From Petrocella atlantisensis (GTDB lineage Bacteria; Bacillota; Clostridia; Lachnospirales; Vallitaleaceae): 64,000 bases of DNA. A program made the translations under genes and the position numbers. The notes beneath the pieces are model-generated. The model saw nothing but the letters and a program-made list of their open reading frames with translations, made no database searches and was not told the origin of the DNA. The number at the start of each line of letters is the position of its first letter. Positions within the stretch are counted from its first letter, which is position 1. Location: the NCBI RefSeq assembly GCF_900538275.1, contig NZ_LR130778.1:310001-374000 (forward strand), given 5' to 3'. This document shows positions 1 through 8,132 of this stretch, piece after piece.

Positions 1-1301
1 TCCATATGGGCAGGTCTGGTTTTATAATCTTGGGCATAGGTCATAACGAACCCATCTTTGTGTCTCAGCGTGAAGAAGCCGGACGCCATAAAGTTAGAAG
101 GAACACGGTATACCCGAGCAACCGGCATATGCATTTCACCTATAAACCAGAGCATTTCTTCATCATATGGACCATAATCATACAATCTTTTTCCTTCAAT
201 CAGCCCATATATGGTGCCTAGAACCGGTCTATAATCTCGATAGCCACAGGTGGTAAGGGGGAAAATCAGGGCACCATCATTGGAACCATAATTCGGTAAG
301 TCTCCATCTTCTGTCTGAACCTGAAACAATTGTAAAACACTTTTCTTAATCAATTCCGACTGTGCTATACTCAGACCCGTTTTATGACTCACTTTATAGA
401 GACATTCAACAATCTGAAGGGTAAACCGATGGTAATTGAAAGAATATTGACTAAAGCCACCATCGGACATAAATTGATTTTCAATCTCTTTGTCCATCAA
501 AGTATAGCCTTTCCTCACCCGTCTAAAGTCTTCACAACACCATGCACCAACAATCATACCCAGTATTTCTGTAAAGGTGTGGTTGTTTTTAATGCATTTA
601 TGGGCATAGAAGAAATTCGATAACACTTTTTTATAGCTTCCTTCAACCAATAACTTAACCGCATCCTCATCTGTCTGATCTGTTAGATCGTAGCCCGAGA
701 AAACGCTGTAAGCCATGAGAACATTCACCATACGCAATGAAGCTTCTTGTCCGCATTTAAAATTGGCGCCATAGCCATATGGATTATGCTTCAGCCAGTC
801 CTTCAGTTGCATAGAAAAGGTCTTATAATACTTAGCATCTCCTGTCAACATATAGGCTCTGGCAAAATACAAAAAATGTGTCAACCTGGAAGCTTCCCAA
901 ACCACTTTGATGTCCCCAAGACTTTGATCAAAATCAGGGATTTTATACCATTTGATATCTGAGGGCCCCGTCACACCCGTCAAAGGGTTCATATGCCAAA
1001 GTATGGGTTGACCGTAATCAAGCTTAATTGAAGAAAAACCGGTCATAATACCTTCTATGCCTTCATCCGCCTTGGTTATCACATCTGCTTTTTCTGCCTC
1101 ATCTAAGTGACTCAAAAAGGCGCTGATGCTTGGCAAATCAAAGTCAAACATATCCACCCTTTTCACAAACACCTTTTTCTCAAAGAATTCTTCTGTAGCC
1201 GGTAGGATTGCCATCATTTTTAATTTTCCGGCATACAACAATCGGTTGATTGTCCACACAATGCCATATTCAGTTAGTATGGAACGTATTGATTTTATCA
1301 T
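1..1301 (-). CDS. Heparinase II/III-family protein (3' end outside window)
   Basis: This reading frame is open from an ATG at 1301-1299 to the window edge, giving about 433 codons with no stop seen. It resembles heparinase II/III-type polysaccharide lyases and the related proteins common in exopolysaccharide loci. Diagnostic segments are CGQEASLRM (the family's Q-E-A-x-x-R helix), NNHTFTE (usual N-N-H-x-x-x-E) and PNYGSNDGALI (usual G-x-N-D-G). No clear signal peptide is visible, so a cytoplasmic or membrane-edge role is possible; known relatives cleave or modify uronic-acid glycans. Its ATG lies one base after the stop of the upstream glycosyltransferase gene, so translation is probably coupled. 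It is the most downstream visible gene of the first glycan operon. The family call is fairly sure; the substrate is unknown. Confidence 0.72.
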   Translation of the reverse strand, partial: MIKSIRSILTEYGIVWTINRLLYAGKLKMMAILPATEEFFEKKVFVKRVDMFDFDLPSISAFLSHLDEAEKADVITKADEGIEGIMTGFSSIKLDYGQPILWHMNPLTGVTGPSDIKWYKIPDFDQSLGDIKVVWEASRLTHFLYFARAYMLTGDAKYYKTFSMQLKDWLKHNPYGYGANFKCGQEASLRMVNVLMAYSVFSGYDLTDQTDEDAVKLLVEGSYKKVLSNFFYAHKCIKNNHTFTEILGMIVGAWCCEDFRRVRKGYTLMDKEIENQFMSDGGFSQYSFNYHRFTLQIVECLYKVSHKTGLSIAQSELIKKSVLQLFQVQTEDGDLPNYGSNDGALIFPLTTCGYRDYRPVLGTIYGLIEGKRLYDYGPYDEEMLWFIGEMHMPVARVYRVPSNFMASGFFTLRHKDGFVMTYAQDYKTRPAHM

Positions 1302-1302
1302 C

Positions 1303-2571
1303 TTATAAACTCTCAATCACAGAAACCAGTTTATTTGTTAACGCCTTATAATCAAAATCACGGACACCCATTCTTCCGTTATGGCCCATTTGGTCATAGG
1401 CTTCTTTTGGCAGTTCATACAATTGCAGGACAGCCTTAGCAAGATTTTCAGGTCGATCCTCATCTAAGGACAGACCACAATCATACCGGTCAATCAGAGA
1501 ATACCCCATCTTAACAGTGGATATTATGGGTTTGCCTGAAGCCATATATTCAAAAAGCTTATTGGAGCTGTTCCCTCTTGACCAATTATACATGCTTTGT
1601 GAATAGTTAAGAATATTAACAGAAGCCTTACTCAGGACATAAGGAATGTACTGTTTTTCAATATAACCTTTGAAGACAACATTGGTTAAGCCTTCATCGA
1701 CGGCTCTTTTTTTCAGTCTATCTAATTGATTGCCGTCACCATAGATATAGAACCGGATTGCCTTATGATCTAATAGATGCTCAGCCGCATCCAGTATATT
1801 ATCCACGTTGTTAACGGGTCTTATGGCACCTGCATAGATGACCTTAAAATGGTCACCTTCAAGGTCCGGATCATCGATGATGTCTTCCTTCATTCTCCGG
1901 TCAAAAGCCTTTAAATCCACACCATTATTAATATAATGGCATTTCTTAAGATCCACCTGACCGCCTTGTTCTATATCCCATTTTTTATCTGTCAGATAGG
2001 TATAGTCCCCTTCTTTAAGAAAAATCATGGCGTCTGCATGTTTGTAAATCCAGTATTCACCCTTAACCAACAGCCGACCTATCAGACTTTTTTCTTTCAG
2101 TCTTCCACCAATAAAAAAAACTTCAGGCCAAAAATCCCTAACCTCACATATGCAGGGCACTTTAAGCTTCTTAGAAGCTTTTATACCGGCGAGCATGGCT
2201 AAGGGATGCGGCGATGAAGCAATAATCAGATTCGGCTTATTACCTTGTTTTGACATACGTTTGATGACTTTAAGAACATTTCTATAATAATCCAACATAT
2301 TCATAATACGCTTGATACCATTGTCGGAAGAGGATAAGGTTTTAACAAATGTAAAACCAACACCTTTTTCTTTTTTAGTCAAAAACAATCGGCGGTCATC
2401 AATCAAGTTATAGTTAGCGTAATGCAAATGTGAAGCCGCAAACACTTCAACCTCATAACCGAGAGGTTGAAGGTTCAGAGCAAAATCATAAGGTCTTGTA
2501 AATCCATTTAAACTTGGTGGTGTTGCAGTATGGTGCAAAATCCATATCTTTTTATCTGTATGATCGGTCAT
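1303..2571 (-). CDS. GT4-family glycosyltransferase (WbuB/WcaI-like)
   Basis: A 422-residue GT-B-fold glycosyltransferase. The N-terminal half begins with a Rossmann-like strand (KIWILHHTATPPSLNG). The C-terminal half has the GT4 signatures FYIYGDG and FEYMASGKPII, the latter being the donor-nucleotide-binding region where an E-x(7)-E-like motif sits. The length is normal for WbuB/WcaI-type enzymes, which transfer N-acetylated sugars in O-antigen or exopolysaccharide assembly on the inner face of the membrane. It follows the phosphoglycosyltransferase gene by 27 bases, so it may add an early sugar to the lipid-linked intermediate. Donor and acceptor cannot be read from sequence. Confidence 0.85.
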   Translation of the reverse strand: MTDHTDKKIWILHHTATPPSLNGFTRPYDFALNLQPLGYEVEVFAASHLHYANYNLIDDRRLFLTKKEKGVGFTFVKTLSSSDNGIKRIMNMLDYYRNVLKVIKRMSKQGNKPNLIIASSPHPLAMLAGIKASKKLKVPCICEVRDFWPEVFFIGGRLKEKSLIGRLLVKGEYWIYKHADAMIFLKEGDYTYLTDKKWDIEQGGQVDLKKCHYINNGVDLKAFDRRMKEDIIDDPDLEGDHFKVIYAGAIRPVNNVDNILDAAEHLLDHKAIRFYIYGDGNQLDRLKKRAVDEGLTNVVFKGYIEKQYIPYVLSKASVNILNYSQSMYNWSRGNSSNKLFEYMASGKPIISTVKMGYSLIDRYDCGLSLDEDRPENLAKAVLQLYELPKEAYDQMGHNGRMGVRDFDYKALTNKLVSVIESL

Positions 2572-2598
2572 AGTTACCTCTTCTTGTCTTAATCCATA

Positions 2599-4086
2599 TT
2601 ATGATACCCTATCGTCCCCTAAGCTAACCGCTTTTTTACTGTTGGTTTCTGTCTCCACAACACTGCTATTTAAGGAGGTAATGATGCAACCATAAGATGT
2701 CATAACTCTGTTTAAAGCCTTCTTTTTCAAATAAGCATCAAAATCTATATCTTCATCCGAGCCGGCTGAAGCTTCTTTTGTTAATATAACCTTCAGTGTC
2801 TTAATGATAATCTTAATATCCAGAAGAAATGTATAATTCTTAATGTACATAAGATCGTACCTTAACTTGTCCTCAAAGGAGGTGGTGTATTTGCCAAGCA
2901 CTTGTGCCAGACCTGTTATACCGGCTTTGACCGCTGTACGATACTCAAATGAAGGTGTTGTTTCTACAAATTGTTTTACGAAAAAATCCCGCTCCGGTCT
3001 TGGACCAACGATGCTCATGGTTCCGTTTAACACATTGATCAATTGAGGTATCTCATCCAATCGTGTTGAACGCAGAAAGTGACCGATTTTTGTAATTCTT
3101 GGGTCTTTAGCCGTTGCCAGTACCGGTCCTGTCATCTCTTCCGCATTCAGGACCATGGTCCTGAATTTGAAGACGTGGAATTTCTTATTGCCGGCAGTCA
3201 AACGTTCCTGCTTAAAGAAAACCGGCCCTGAATCTGTCAGCTTAATAATAACACTTACAATAATGAGTATTGGTAATGCCAACAAAAAGCCTATACTGGC
3301 CACAACAATATCAAAGACACGTTTAACAAACTTTTGCTCATTTGTTAAGCCAAAACGGCTTAAATTGAAAATCGGTACGTCCTCGACTTGAATAAAGTTC
3401 GCCTTATTCAAGTTAATGGAGAAAATATCCGGAATCATGAAGACATTCTTATTATGTCTCATGCAGTATATGAAAATCTCTTCACTATGTTTACTCTGGA
3501 CACCACTACATAATAAAACATGGTCCACCGTTCCCATAAGTTCAAAGGCATTCTCGATACCATTTTCATAATCATAGATATAGCGAATGTTAAACAAATG
3601 CCCCTGTTCCTCAAGAATCTTCATTGTATATGACTTAGCTTGGTCCAGATCACCAATAATCATAATGCTCTGTTTGCTATGCATGGTTTTTCTTACATAC
3701 CATGTAATCACCCGCCACAATGAGATGGTCACTAATTGGAACAGACCGGCAGATAGAATAATCCATAAAGGCAGTCTAAAAACCTCTAAAAAACCTACGA
3801 TGAATAATCCGATGATTGTGTTACTTACGACAATCAAAACAATGGATAATATAATATCCGATATTTGTCTATAAAATATATTACGGTACATATCAAAGGT
3901 CAACATCAAAACCAATACAATTAAGCCGCCAAGCGGTACATATAACCATAAATGGTCTTCCATGGCTTGATTATACCCTAAAAGCCATTCTGCGACCTTA
4001 ATAATCAATGCGTAACTGCCTAAAAATAAGAGTAAATCGCCCATAGCAGTTACAAAAACCAAACTCTTAACTTTAAATACTTTCAA
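2599..4086 (-). CDS. Polyprenyl glycosylphosphotransferase (WbaP type), likely TTG start
   Basis: A membrane enzyme that moves a sugar-1-phosphate from a nucleotide sugar to undecaprenyl phosphate, the first committed step of glycan assembly. The N-terminal half has several hydrophobic segments and a nucleotide-binding-like middle region. The last third is the catalytic bacterial sugar-transferase domain, with KFRTM, RSTRLDEIPQLINVLNGTMS and IVGPRPE. An ATG at 4113 lies inside the preceding gene. The TTG at 4086-4084 is preferred because GAGGAG sits seven bases upstream (4099-4094); this gives 495 residues. A polar tail of about 50 residues follows the catalytic domain. The gene overlaps the Rpe-like gene slightly, so the two are co-translated. 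This is one of two initiating transferases in the window. Confidence 0.85.
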   Translation of the reverse strand: MKVFKVKSLVFVTAMGDLLLFLGSYALIIKVAEWLLGYNQAMEDHLWLYVPLGGLIVLVLMLTFDMYRNIFYRQISDIILSIVLIVVSNTIIGLFIVGFLEVFRLPLWIILSAGLFQLVTISLWRVITWYVRKTMHSKQSIMIIGDLDQAKSYTMKILEEQGHLFNIRYIYDYENGIENAFELMGTVDHVLLCSGVQSKHSEEIFIYCMRHNKNVFMIPDIFSINLNKANFIQVEDVPIFNLSRFGLTNEQKFVKRVFDIVVASIGFLLALPILIIVSVIIKLTDSGPVFFKQERLTAGNKKFHVFKFRTMVLNAEEMTGPVLATAKDPRITKIGHFLRSTRLDEIPQLINVLNGTMSIVGPRPERDFFVKQFVETTPSFEYRTAVKAGITGLAQVLGKYTTSFEDKLRYDLMYIKNYTFLLDIKIIIKTLKVILTKEASAGSDEDIDFDAYLKKKALNRVMTSYGCIITSLNSSVVETETNSKKAVSLGDDRVS

Positions 4087-4660
4087 ATGACCACTCCTCA
4101 CCTGCAAGAACAAAGCTTACACTGCCATCCACTTCTATTAATACTTTTTTACCACTTCTTTCTATGAGTGCCTTGGTATCTCGAATCTTATCTATCATCC
4201 CGGCTTCCATAGACTTGCCATAACCGCCCGGTTGATTCATCATAAGTAATACCATATATATATCATTTAAATAAGGTAAAAGGACACAAGGATCTGTTTC
4301 AGGTTTTAGAGCAATGCCAATCTTGACTTTTTTCTTTTTGAGCATGCTAATAATCTGGTCCAGATTCTCAATGCCTTCATAGTGTACTGTTATAATATCC
4401 CTTTGATCCAATTCAAATCGATCAAAGAACTTCTCTGGATGATAAGCCATCATATGAACATCAAGAGGTATGTCTACCATCCGTCTGATTTGGTTCACCA
4501 TATCTATGCCAAATGTAATATTCGGTACATAATGTCCGTCCATAATGTCAACATGAATCCAATCTGCTTTTGCAGCTTCCAATTGATATATCATTTTTTC
4601 AATATTCAACCAATCCCCACACATAATGGATGGCGATATCTTTTTATTAAATCTACTCAT
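4073..4660 (-). CDS. Ribulose-phosphate 3-epimerase-like protein, short C-terminus
   Basis: A TIM-barrel protein of 195 residues resembling ribulose-5-phosphate 3-epimerase. Visible family motifs are KISPSIM near the N-terminus, WIHVDIMDGHYVPN (metal-binding His and catalytic Asp), DVHMM, and IEVDGS with the second catalytic Asp. Normal Rpe proteins have about 220 residues and continue after EVDGG with a last strand ending in VAGS. Here the protein stops about 17 residues after EVDGS, so the final barrel strand and phosphate loop look lost or replaced. Its 3' end is shared with the ribosome site and start of the phosphoglycosyltransferase gene. The two adjacent IspD/TarI-like genes suggest it acts on a pentulose or polyol phosphate destined for CDP activation. 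It may be specialised or inactive. Confidence 0.75.
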   Translation of the reverse strand: MSRFNKKISPSIMCGDWLNIEKMIYQLEAAKADWIHVDIMDGHYVPNITFGIDMVNQIRRMVDIPLDVHMMAYHPEKFFDRFELDQRDIITVHYEGIENLDQIISMLKKKKVKIGIALKPETDPCVLLPYLNDIYMVLLMMNQPGGYGKSMEAGMIDKIRDTKALIERSGKKVLIEVDGSVSFVLAGEEWSFESI

Positions 4661-4706
4661 AGTTACGACCCCCGTATTCTCCTGATACAGTTATATGTTA
4701 AAATAC

Positions 4707-5423
4707 CTATGCTTCTGCCTCTTCTTGTCTGCGGATAATCTCGCCAAAAGTAAAAAGATCTGTTTGCGTCGTTATTTTTAGATTATCAATAGAATCCACT
4801 ACCACATACAGTGGGTGTTCATAGTGGTTCATAAGTTCAGCCGAGTTAATAAAGTGTGTCATATTATCAGCGATGGCTTTCTTGTGCGCTGCCATCAGCT
4901 CTTCAACAATAAATCCTTGAGGCGCTTTTGCAAACATACATCTGCTTCTTATAGGCAACCGGTTAATCATGCCATGATCATCGATTTCAACGATGCCTTC
5001 CGCTACATGGGCCACCGTTACAGATGTGCCATGTTCTTTAACGCATGCCAGATTATTGGTAATCGCCTCATTGGTAACATAGGGTCTAACACCATCACTT
5101 ACAAGTACGATGGACTTTTTAGGATTTTCACAATCTTCATAGATGGCCTCTAGGCCTTTATAAATGGATTCCTGACCTGTCTCACCACCAGAAACAATCC
5201 ATTTCACTTTTTTAATGCCTTCTATCTCTATCAGATTACGTAAATGATCTTGCCATTCTTCCAAGCAAACTACTGCAATAGCATCCATCTCTTCGTGCTG
5301 TTCAAAACACAATAAAGTGTGGATAATAACTTCCCTACCTTCAACTTCAATAAACTGCTTTGGTCTTTCGGCATTCTCCATCCTAAGACCTTTACCACCT
5401 GCAAAAATAAGTGCTACATTCAT
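4707..5423 (-). CDS. IspD/TarI-like cytidylyltransferase (first of two)
   Basis: A 238-residue nucleotidyltransferase of the IspD/TarI family, which couples CTP to a polyol phosphate or methylerythritol phosphate to give a CDP-alcohol. The nucleotide-binding loop reads FAGGKGLRM followed by RPKQF. The central VSDGVRP corresponds to the family's V-H-D-A/G-A-R-P, with Ser replacing the usual His, and KAPQGF matches the tPQ-x-F element. The substitution and the divergent N-terminal loop suggest a substrate different from IspD itself. It lies between the Rpe-like gene and a second family member, within a glycan operon. A role in making a CDP-activated side group is more likely than isoprenoid synthesis. 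This is inference from context. Confidence 0.8.
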   Translation of the reverse strand: MNVALIFAGGKGLRMENAERPKQFIEVEGREVIIHTLLCFEQHEEMDAIAVVCLEEWQDHLRNLIEIEGIKKVKWIVSGGETGQESIYKGLEAIYEDCENPKKSIVLVSDGVRPYVTNEAITNNLACVKEHGTSVTVAHVAEGIVEIDDHGMINRLPIRSRCMFAKAPQGFIVEELMAAHKKAIADNMTHFINSAELMNHYEHPLYVVVDSIDNLKITTQTDLFTFGEIIRRQEEAEA

Positions 5424-5521
5424 AAAATACCCTCCGTTTCATTACTGTCTTTCTATCTATATTTATCTAAATTGGCCATGTTTTACCCATTATCTCTTTC
5501 TTTATCATGTGCTACTAATTC

Positions 5522-6241
5522 TTATTTGTCAATCCAGGAATAATCTTCGTGTAATAAACTCAAATAGCCAATAAACATCTCCACATCTTTTTTTGTTGTA
5601 ATCTTATACGTCTTTTCGTCGCCTTCAACCATGGTCACTTTTATATCGTTTAGAAACAACAAAGAGCAGCTACCTTTTGCTTTGATTAAATCTTCATCTC
5701 TGGCAGAAATATGTAAATTGTAGTAATCACCAAACCGAATACAAACCGGTGTTTGCCCTCTGTACAAACCTGATTTAGATAAAGTCTGTTCTACACTTAT
5801 ATCATCCGCACTCATGTATAAGGCATCATTTTCTTTAATGACCGGTATCGCAGCTCCGGTTTCTCTGGCTTTTGTTATCGTCTTTCGAACTACCTCAGGA
5901 TTAATAAGAGGTCTTGCTGCATCATGAACCATAACGACATCCTCATCTGCCATATACGCCCGAGCTTTAATCAGTCCGTTGTAGATTGAATGTTGTCTGG
6001 ATTTACCGCCATGAACAATATACTTGCACTTCTTAAGACCAAGCTTCTGAATCCATTCCCAAACATAAGATTCCCAAGTTTCAAGGACCACCATGACGAT
6101 CACATCCACTTCTTCTATAAGCTCAAGTGTCTGTAAGCAATAAGAAAAAATTGGCTTACCTTGAATCTCTAAAAACTGTTTGGGACAATTAATACCTGTA
6201 CGTGTGCCATTACCACCTGCAAGTAAAATACATGTCGTCAT
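5522..6241 (-). CDS. IspD/TarI-like cytidylyltransferase (second of two)
   Basis: A 239-residue second IspD/TarI-family protein with more canonical motifs: LLAGGNGTRTG, CPKQF, VMVHDAARP and YRGQTP. The start is placed at the ATG at 6241-6239 because GGAG lies six bases upstream; the longer frame from 6253 would put that site inside the gene. It is only distantly similar to its neighbour, so this is not a recent duplication. Paired paralogues suggest either a heteromeric enzyme or two different CDP-alcohols. Known relatives make CDP-ribitol or CDP-methylerythritol. No TarJ-type reductase is seen nearby, which argues against a standard CDP-ribitol pathway encoded here alone. Confidence 0.82.
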   Translation of the reverse strand: MTTCILLAGGNGTRTGINCPKQFLEIQGKPIFSYCLQTLELIEEVDVIVMVVLETWESYVWEWIQKLGLKKCKYIVHGGKSRQHSIYNGLIKARAYMADEDVVMVHDAARPLINPEVVRKTITKARETGAAIPVIKENDALYMSADDISVEQTLSKSGLYRGQTPVCIRFGDYYNLHISARDEDLIKAKGSCSLLFLNDIKVTMVEGDEKTYKITTKKDVEMFIGYLSLLHEDYSWIDK

Positions 6242-6271
6242 AAAAATCTCCATTTCAAAGTTGGATTGTGC

Positions 6272-6742
6272 CTATGTGCCTTTCACTCTGGTATCACCTA
6301 GACTGTAACCTATTCTGTTTCTATTTTTCCTATAGCCTCTTTTATAGACAACAGAAAATAAATGGGCATTGTCGCCACCGGTGATATACATGTCCCCCGC
6401 TTCTGTCCATGTATGAGCCAGAAGCTCACCATCTTCGCCTTTTGTGAGACCAAAGTAAATCATCATGTTAATACCCAAAAATCTGGCAAAAAATAAGGCA
6501 ACCAACGCTTGCTCATAACATTTCACACGCCAAAAAACATGTCTATGTACCCGTCTTAAAGTCAAAGCCACTGATTTTAATCTGTAAGCCTGTTGCTTTG
6601 ACAAGGGACCGGCCTCAACCTCATCAACATTTGTCATTATACGCATTAAAGTCTTAAAGGGCACAAGCTTAATCGCAATGTGCCCGAAGCTTGTCAAGAT
6701 AGCAATTATAATAAACAACAGTAATTTTTTTATTTTTACCAT
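6272..6742 (-). CDS. Lasso-peptide B2-like cysteine protease (stand-alone transglutaminase-like fold)
   Basis: A 156-residue protein resembling the B2 leader-peptidase family of lasso-peptide biosynthesis, a small transglutaminase-like Cys protease. The core reads VKCYEQALVALFFARFLG (catalytic Cys), then YFGLTKGEDGELLAHTWTE (catalytic His) and a following TGGDN that could supply the acid. A hydrophobic N-terminal helix (LLLFIIIAILTSFGHIAI) matches the family's usual start. The ATG at 6742 is preferred; an upstream in-frame TTG at 6769 is possible. True lasso clusters also need a precursor, a PqqD-like B1 and an asparagine-synthetase-like cyclase, and none is recognisable nearby. A role in the glycan operon, or processing of an unseen small peptide, remains open. 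Confidence 0.72.
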   Translation of the reverse strand: MVKIKKLLLFIIIAILTSFGHIAIKLVPFKTLMRIMTNVDEVEAGPLSKQQAYRLKSVALTLRRVHRHVFWRVKCYEQALVALFFARFLGINMMIYFGLTKGEDGELLAHTWTEAGDMYITGGDNAHLFSVVYKRGYRKNRNRIGYSLGDTRVKGT

Positions 6743-6832
6743 AGACAACACCCAAATCTTTCTTCTCAAAGCCTAAGTACCCGTTCTTTCATGTCAAAAA
6801 CATAGGCTTATAGAATCATCATGCATAAGTCT

Positions 6833-6861
6833 ATTATAATGTAAAAGTAAGCATGTAACAA
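6833..6861 (-). promoter_or_regulatory. Probable sigma-A promoter of the B2-like/IspD segment
   Basis: On the minus strand TTGTTA (6861-6856) and TATAAT (6838-6833) are separated by 17 bases. The site lies in the 157-base gap upstream of the B2-like gene. It could give the downstream half of the glycan operon its own start. Confidence 0.5.
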
Positions 6862-6926
6862 TAGCAAGTCTTATACTTTAATTATATTGTATTGGAGTTT
6901 TTATGAAAAAGATGCAAATTTTTCAA

Positions 6927-8033
6927 CTATGATTGGTCAGACCAAACAAGAAGTTTACCATCATTTTTTTTTACCGCTACAGGATACATCAACAGTTCAT
7001 GACCTGATTCCGTATTACAAAACTGAACAGAACCATATTGAAAGAAGTTAAGATCATATCTATCTTTTTGATAACTTGTTATACAAGCAAAACCTCTTTC
7101 AAGATTACCAACAACAACATCTACTTGGTTAGTTTTAGTATCCAGATTTTCTGGATGCATTTTATAATATTTTTTCTGTTTTGCATTACTTTGCTCAACT
7201 GTCGTACTAAAAGCAAATTGATCTTTCCACCATCCAGCATAGATACATGGACCTATCAGTTTTTTTAGTTTTTCTACATACCAATTGTCATCTACCTGTT
7301 TAAGTAAACATATATAATTTTCTTCTTTTGGTGAGTCCGTTGCATAGATGATACCTTCTTTTTTCGGAAAAGCCCAACACGACCTATACAGATGACTCCC
7401 TCCCGCTAAAGTCAATAACTCTTTAAAATCTTGCTTGGCTAACCATATAGCTGACTCCTTATATGTGTCACCCGTAAGTACAAGAACTCCCATTCGATAT
7501 GGATCTGCAATCAGTCCATGAACATGCTTAATTGTACGACTTGGGAATGTGTACTTTATTTCCCACCCATCCCAAATCTCCAAACCTCTTGCGTAGATAT
7601 GCATCTCATCTTTACAAGGATTACTACCATATTCTCCATAAGCAATACAGTCAGAAAATCCTTCTATATTTTTTACAACACAAATGTTAAGTGGATTACT
7701 CATTTTTTCTCTAACAACATGATCTATTGTTATATTCTTATCCTTTAAATTGACTCTGTAAAAAACACCTTTACATGGTAAAATTAAGTTATCGTGATTA
7801 ATGGGGACCGCTAATCTTGGTTCAATTCGAAGTATACGTTCAAAAATTCGAAATTGTGACAGGATTTTTCTTATGAGACCAATAGGCATAGCGCAAACCT
7901 TATCTTTTGTACCATTTGAAGCATTTAACAAGTATAAAAAACCTTTACTATAAACAAGAATAAGGTCTTTATCAAAGAAATACAAAGGTTTACATCTTCT
8001 TGCAACCGTTTTTATTTGGCTTGCTTTTTCCAT
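6927..8033 (-). CDS. Propeller-like protein of glycan loci, function unknown
   Basis: A 368-residue protein with no signal peptide or membrane segment and no catalytic motif that I recognise. It has repeated short beta-rich blocks with aromatic and Asp/Gly turns (for example KDLILVYSKGFLYLLNAS, GSHLYRSCWAFPKKEGIIYA and IYAGWWKDQFAFSTT). Such a pattern is typical of sialidase-like or WD-type beta-propellers found in capsule and exopolysaccharide clusters. A GAGAGG site precedes the ATG. It lies between the glycosyltransferase/CapK pair and the B2-like protease. It might bind or sense a glycan or scaffold assembly enzymes. The fold is inferred from spacing only; function is not assigned. Confidence 0.5.
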   Translation of the reverse strand: MEKASQIKTVARRCKPLYFFDKDLILVYSKGFLYLLNASNGTKDKVCAMPIGLIRKILSQFRIFERILRIEPRLAVPINHDNLILPCKGVFYRVNLKDKNITIDHVVREKMSNPLNICVVKNIEGFSDCIAYGEYGSNPCKDEMHIYARGLEIWDGWEIKYTFPSRTIKHVHGLIADPYRMGVLVLTGDTYKESAIWLAKQDFKELLTLAGGSHLYRSCWAFPKKEGIIYATDSPKEENYICLLKQVDDNWYVEKLKKLIGPCIYAGWWKDQFAFSTTVEQSNAKQKKYYKMHPENLDTKTNQVDVVVGNLERGFACITSYQKDRYDLNFFQYGSVQFCNTESGHELLMYPVAVKKNDGKLLVWSDQS

Positions 8034-8132
8034 TATTTTTACCTCTCATATTCTTATTTAAGAAGCTCATATTACAATCTTATAATTACATACTTTGCTT
8101 CATTCCGTTCATTAAATAGTTCTTTCCAATTT

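Noticed and set aside
1-1300. Several 60-80-residue plus-strand frames at the left edge
   Set aside because: They are antisense to a single long minus-strand heparinase-like frame with clear family motifs.
6770-6926. Possible lasso-peptide precursor next to the B2-like gene
   Set aside because: No short frame with a start, ribosome site and precursor-like sequence was found in the gap.
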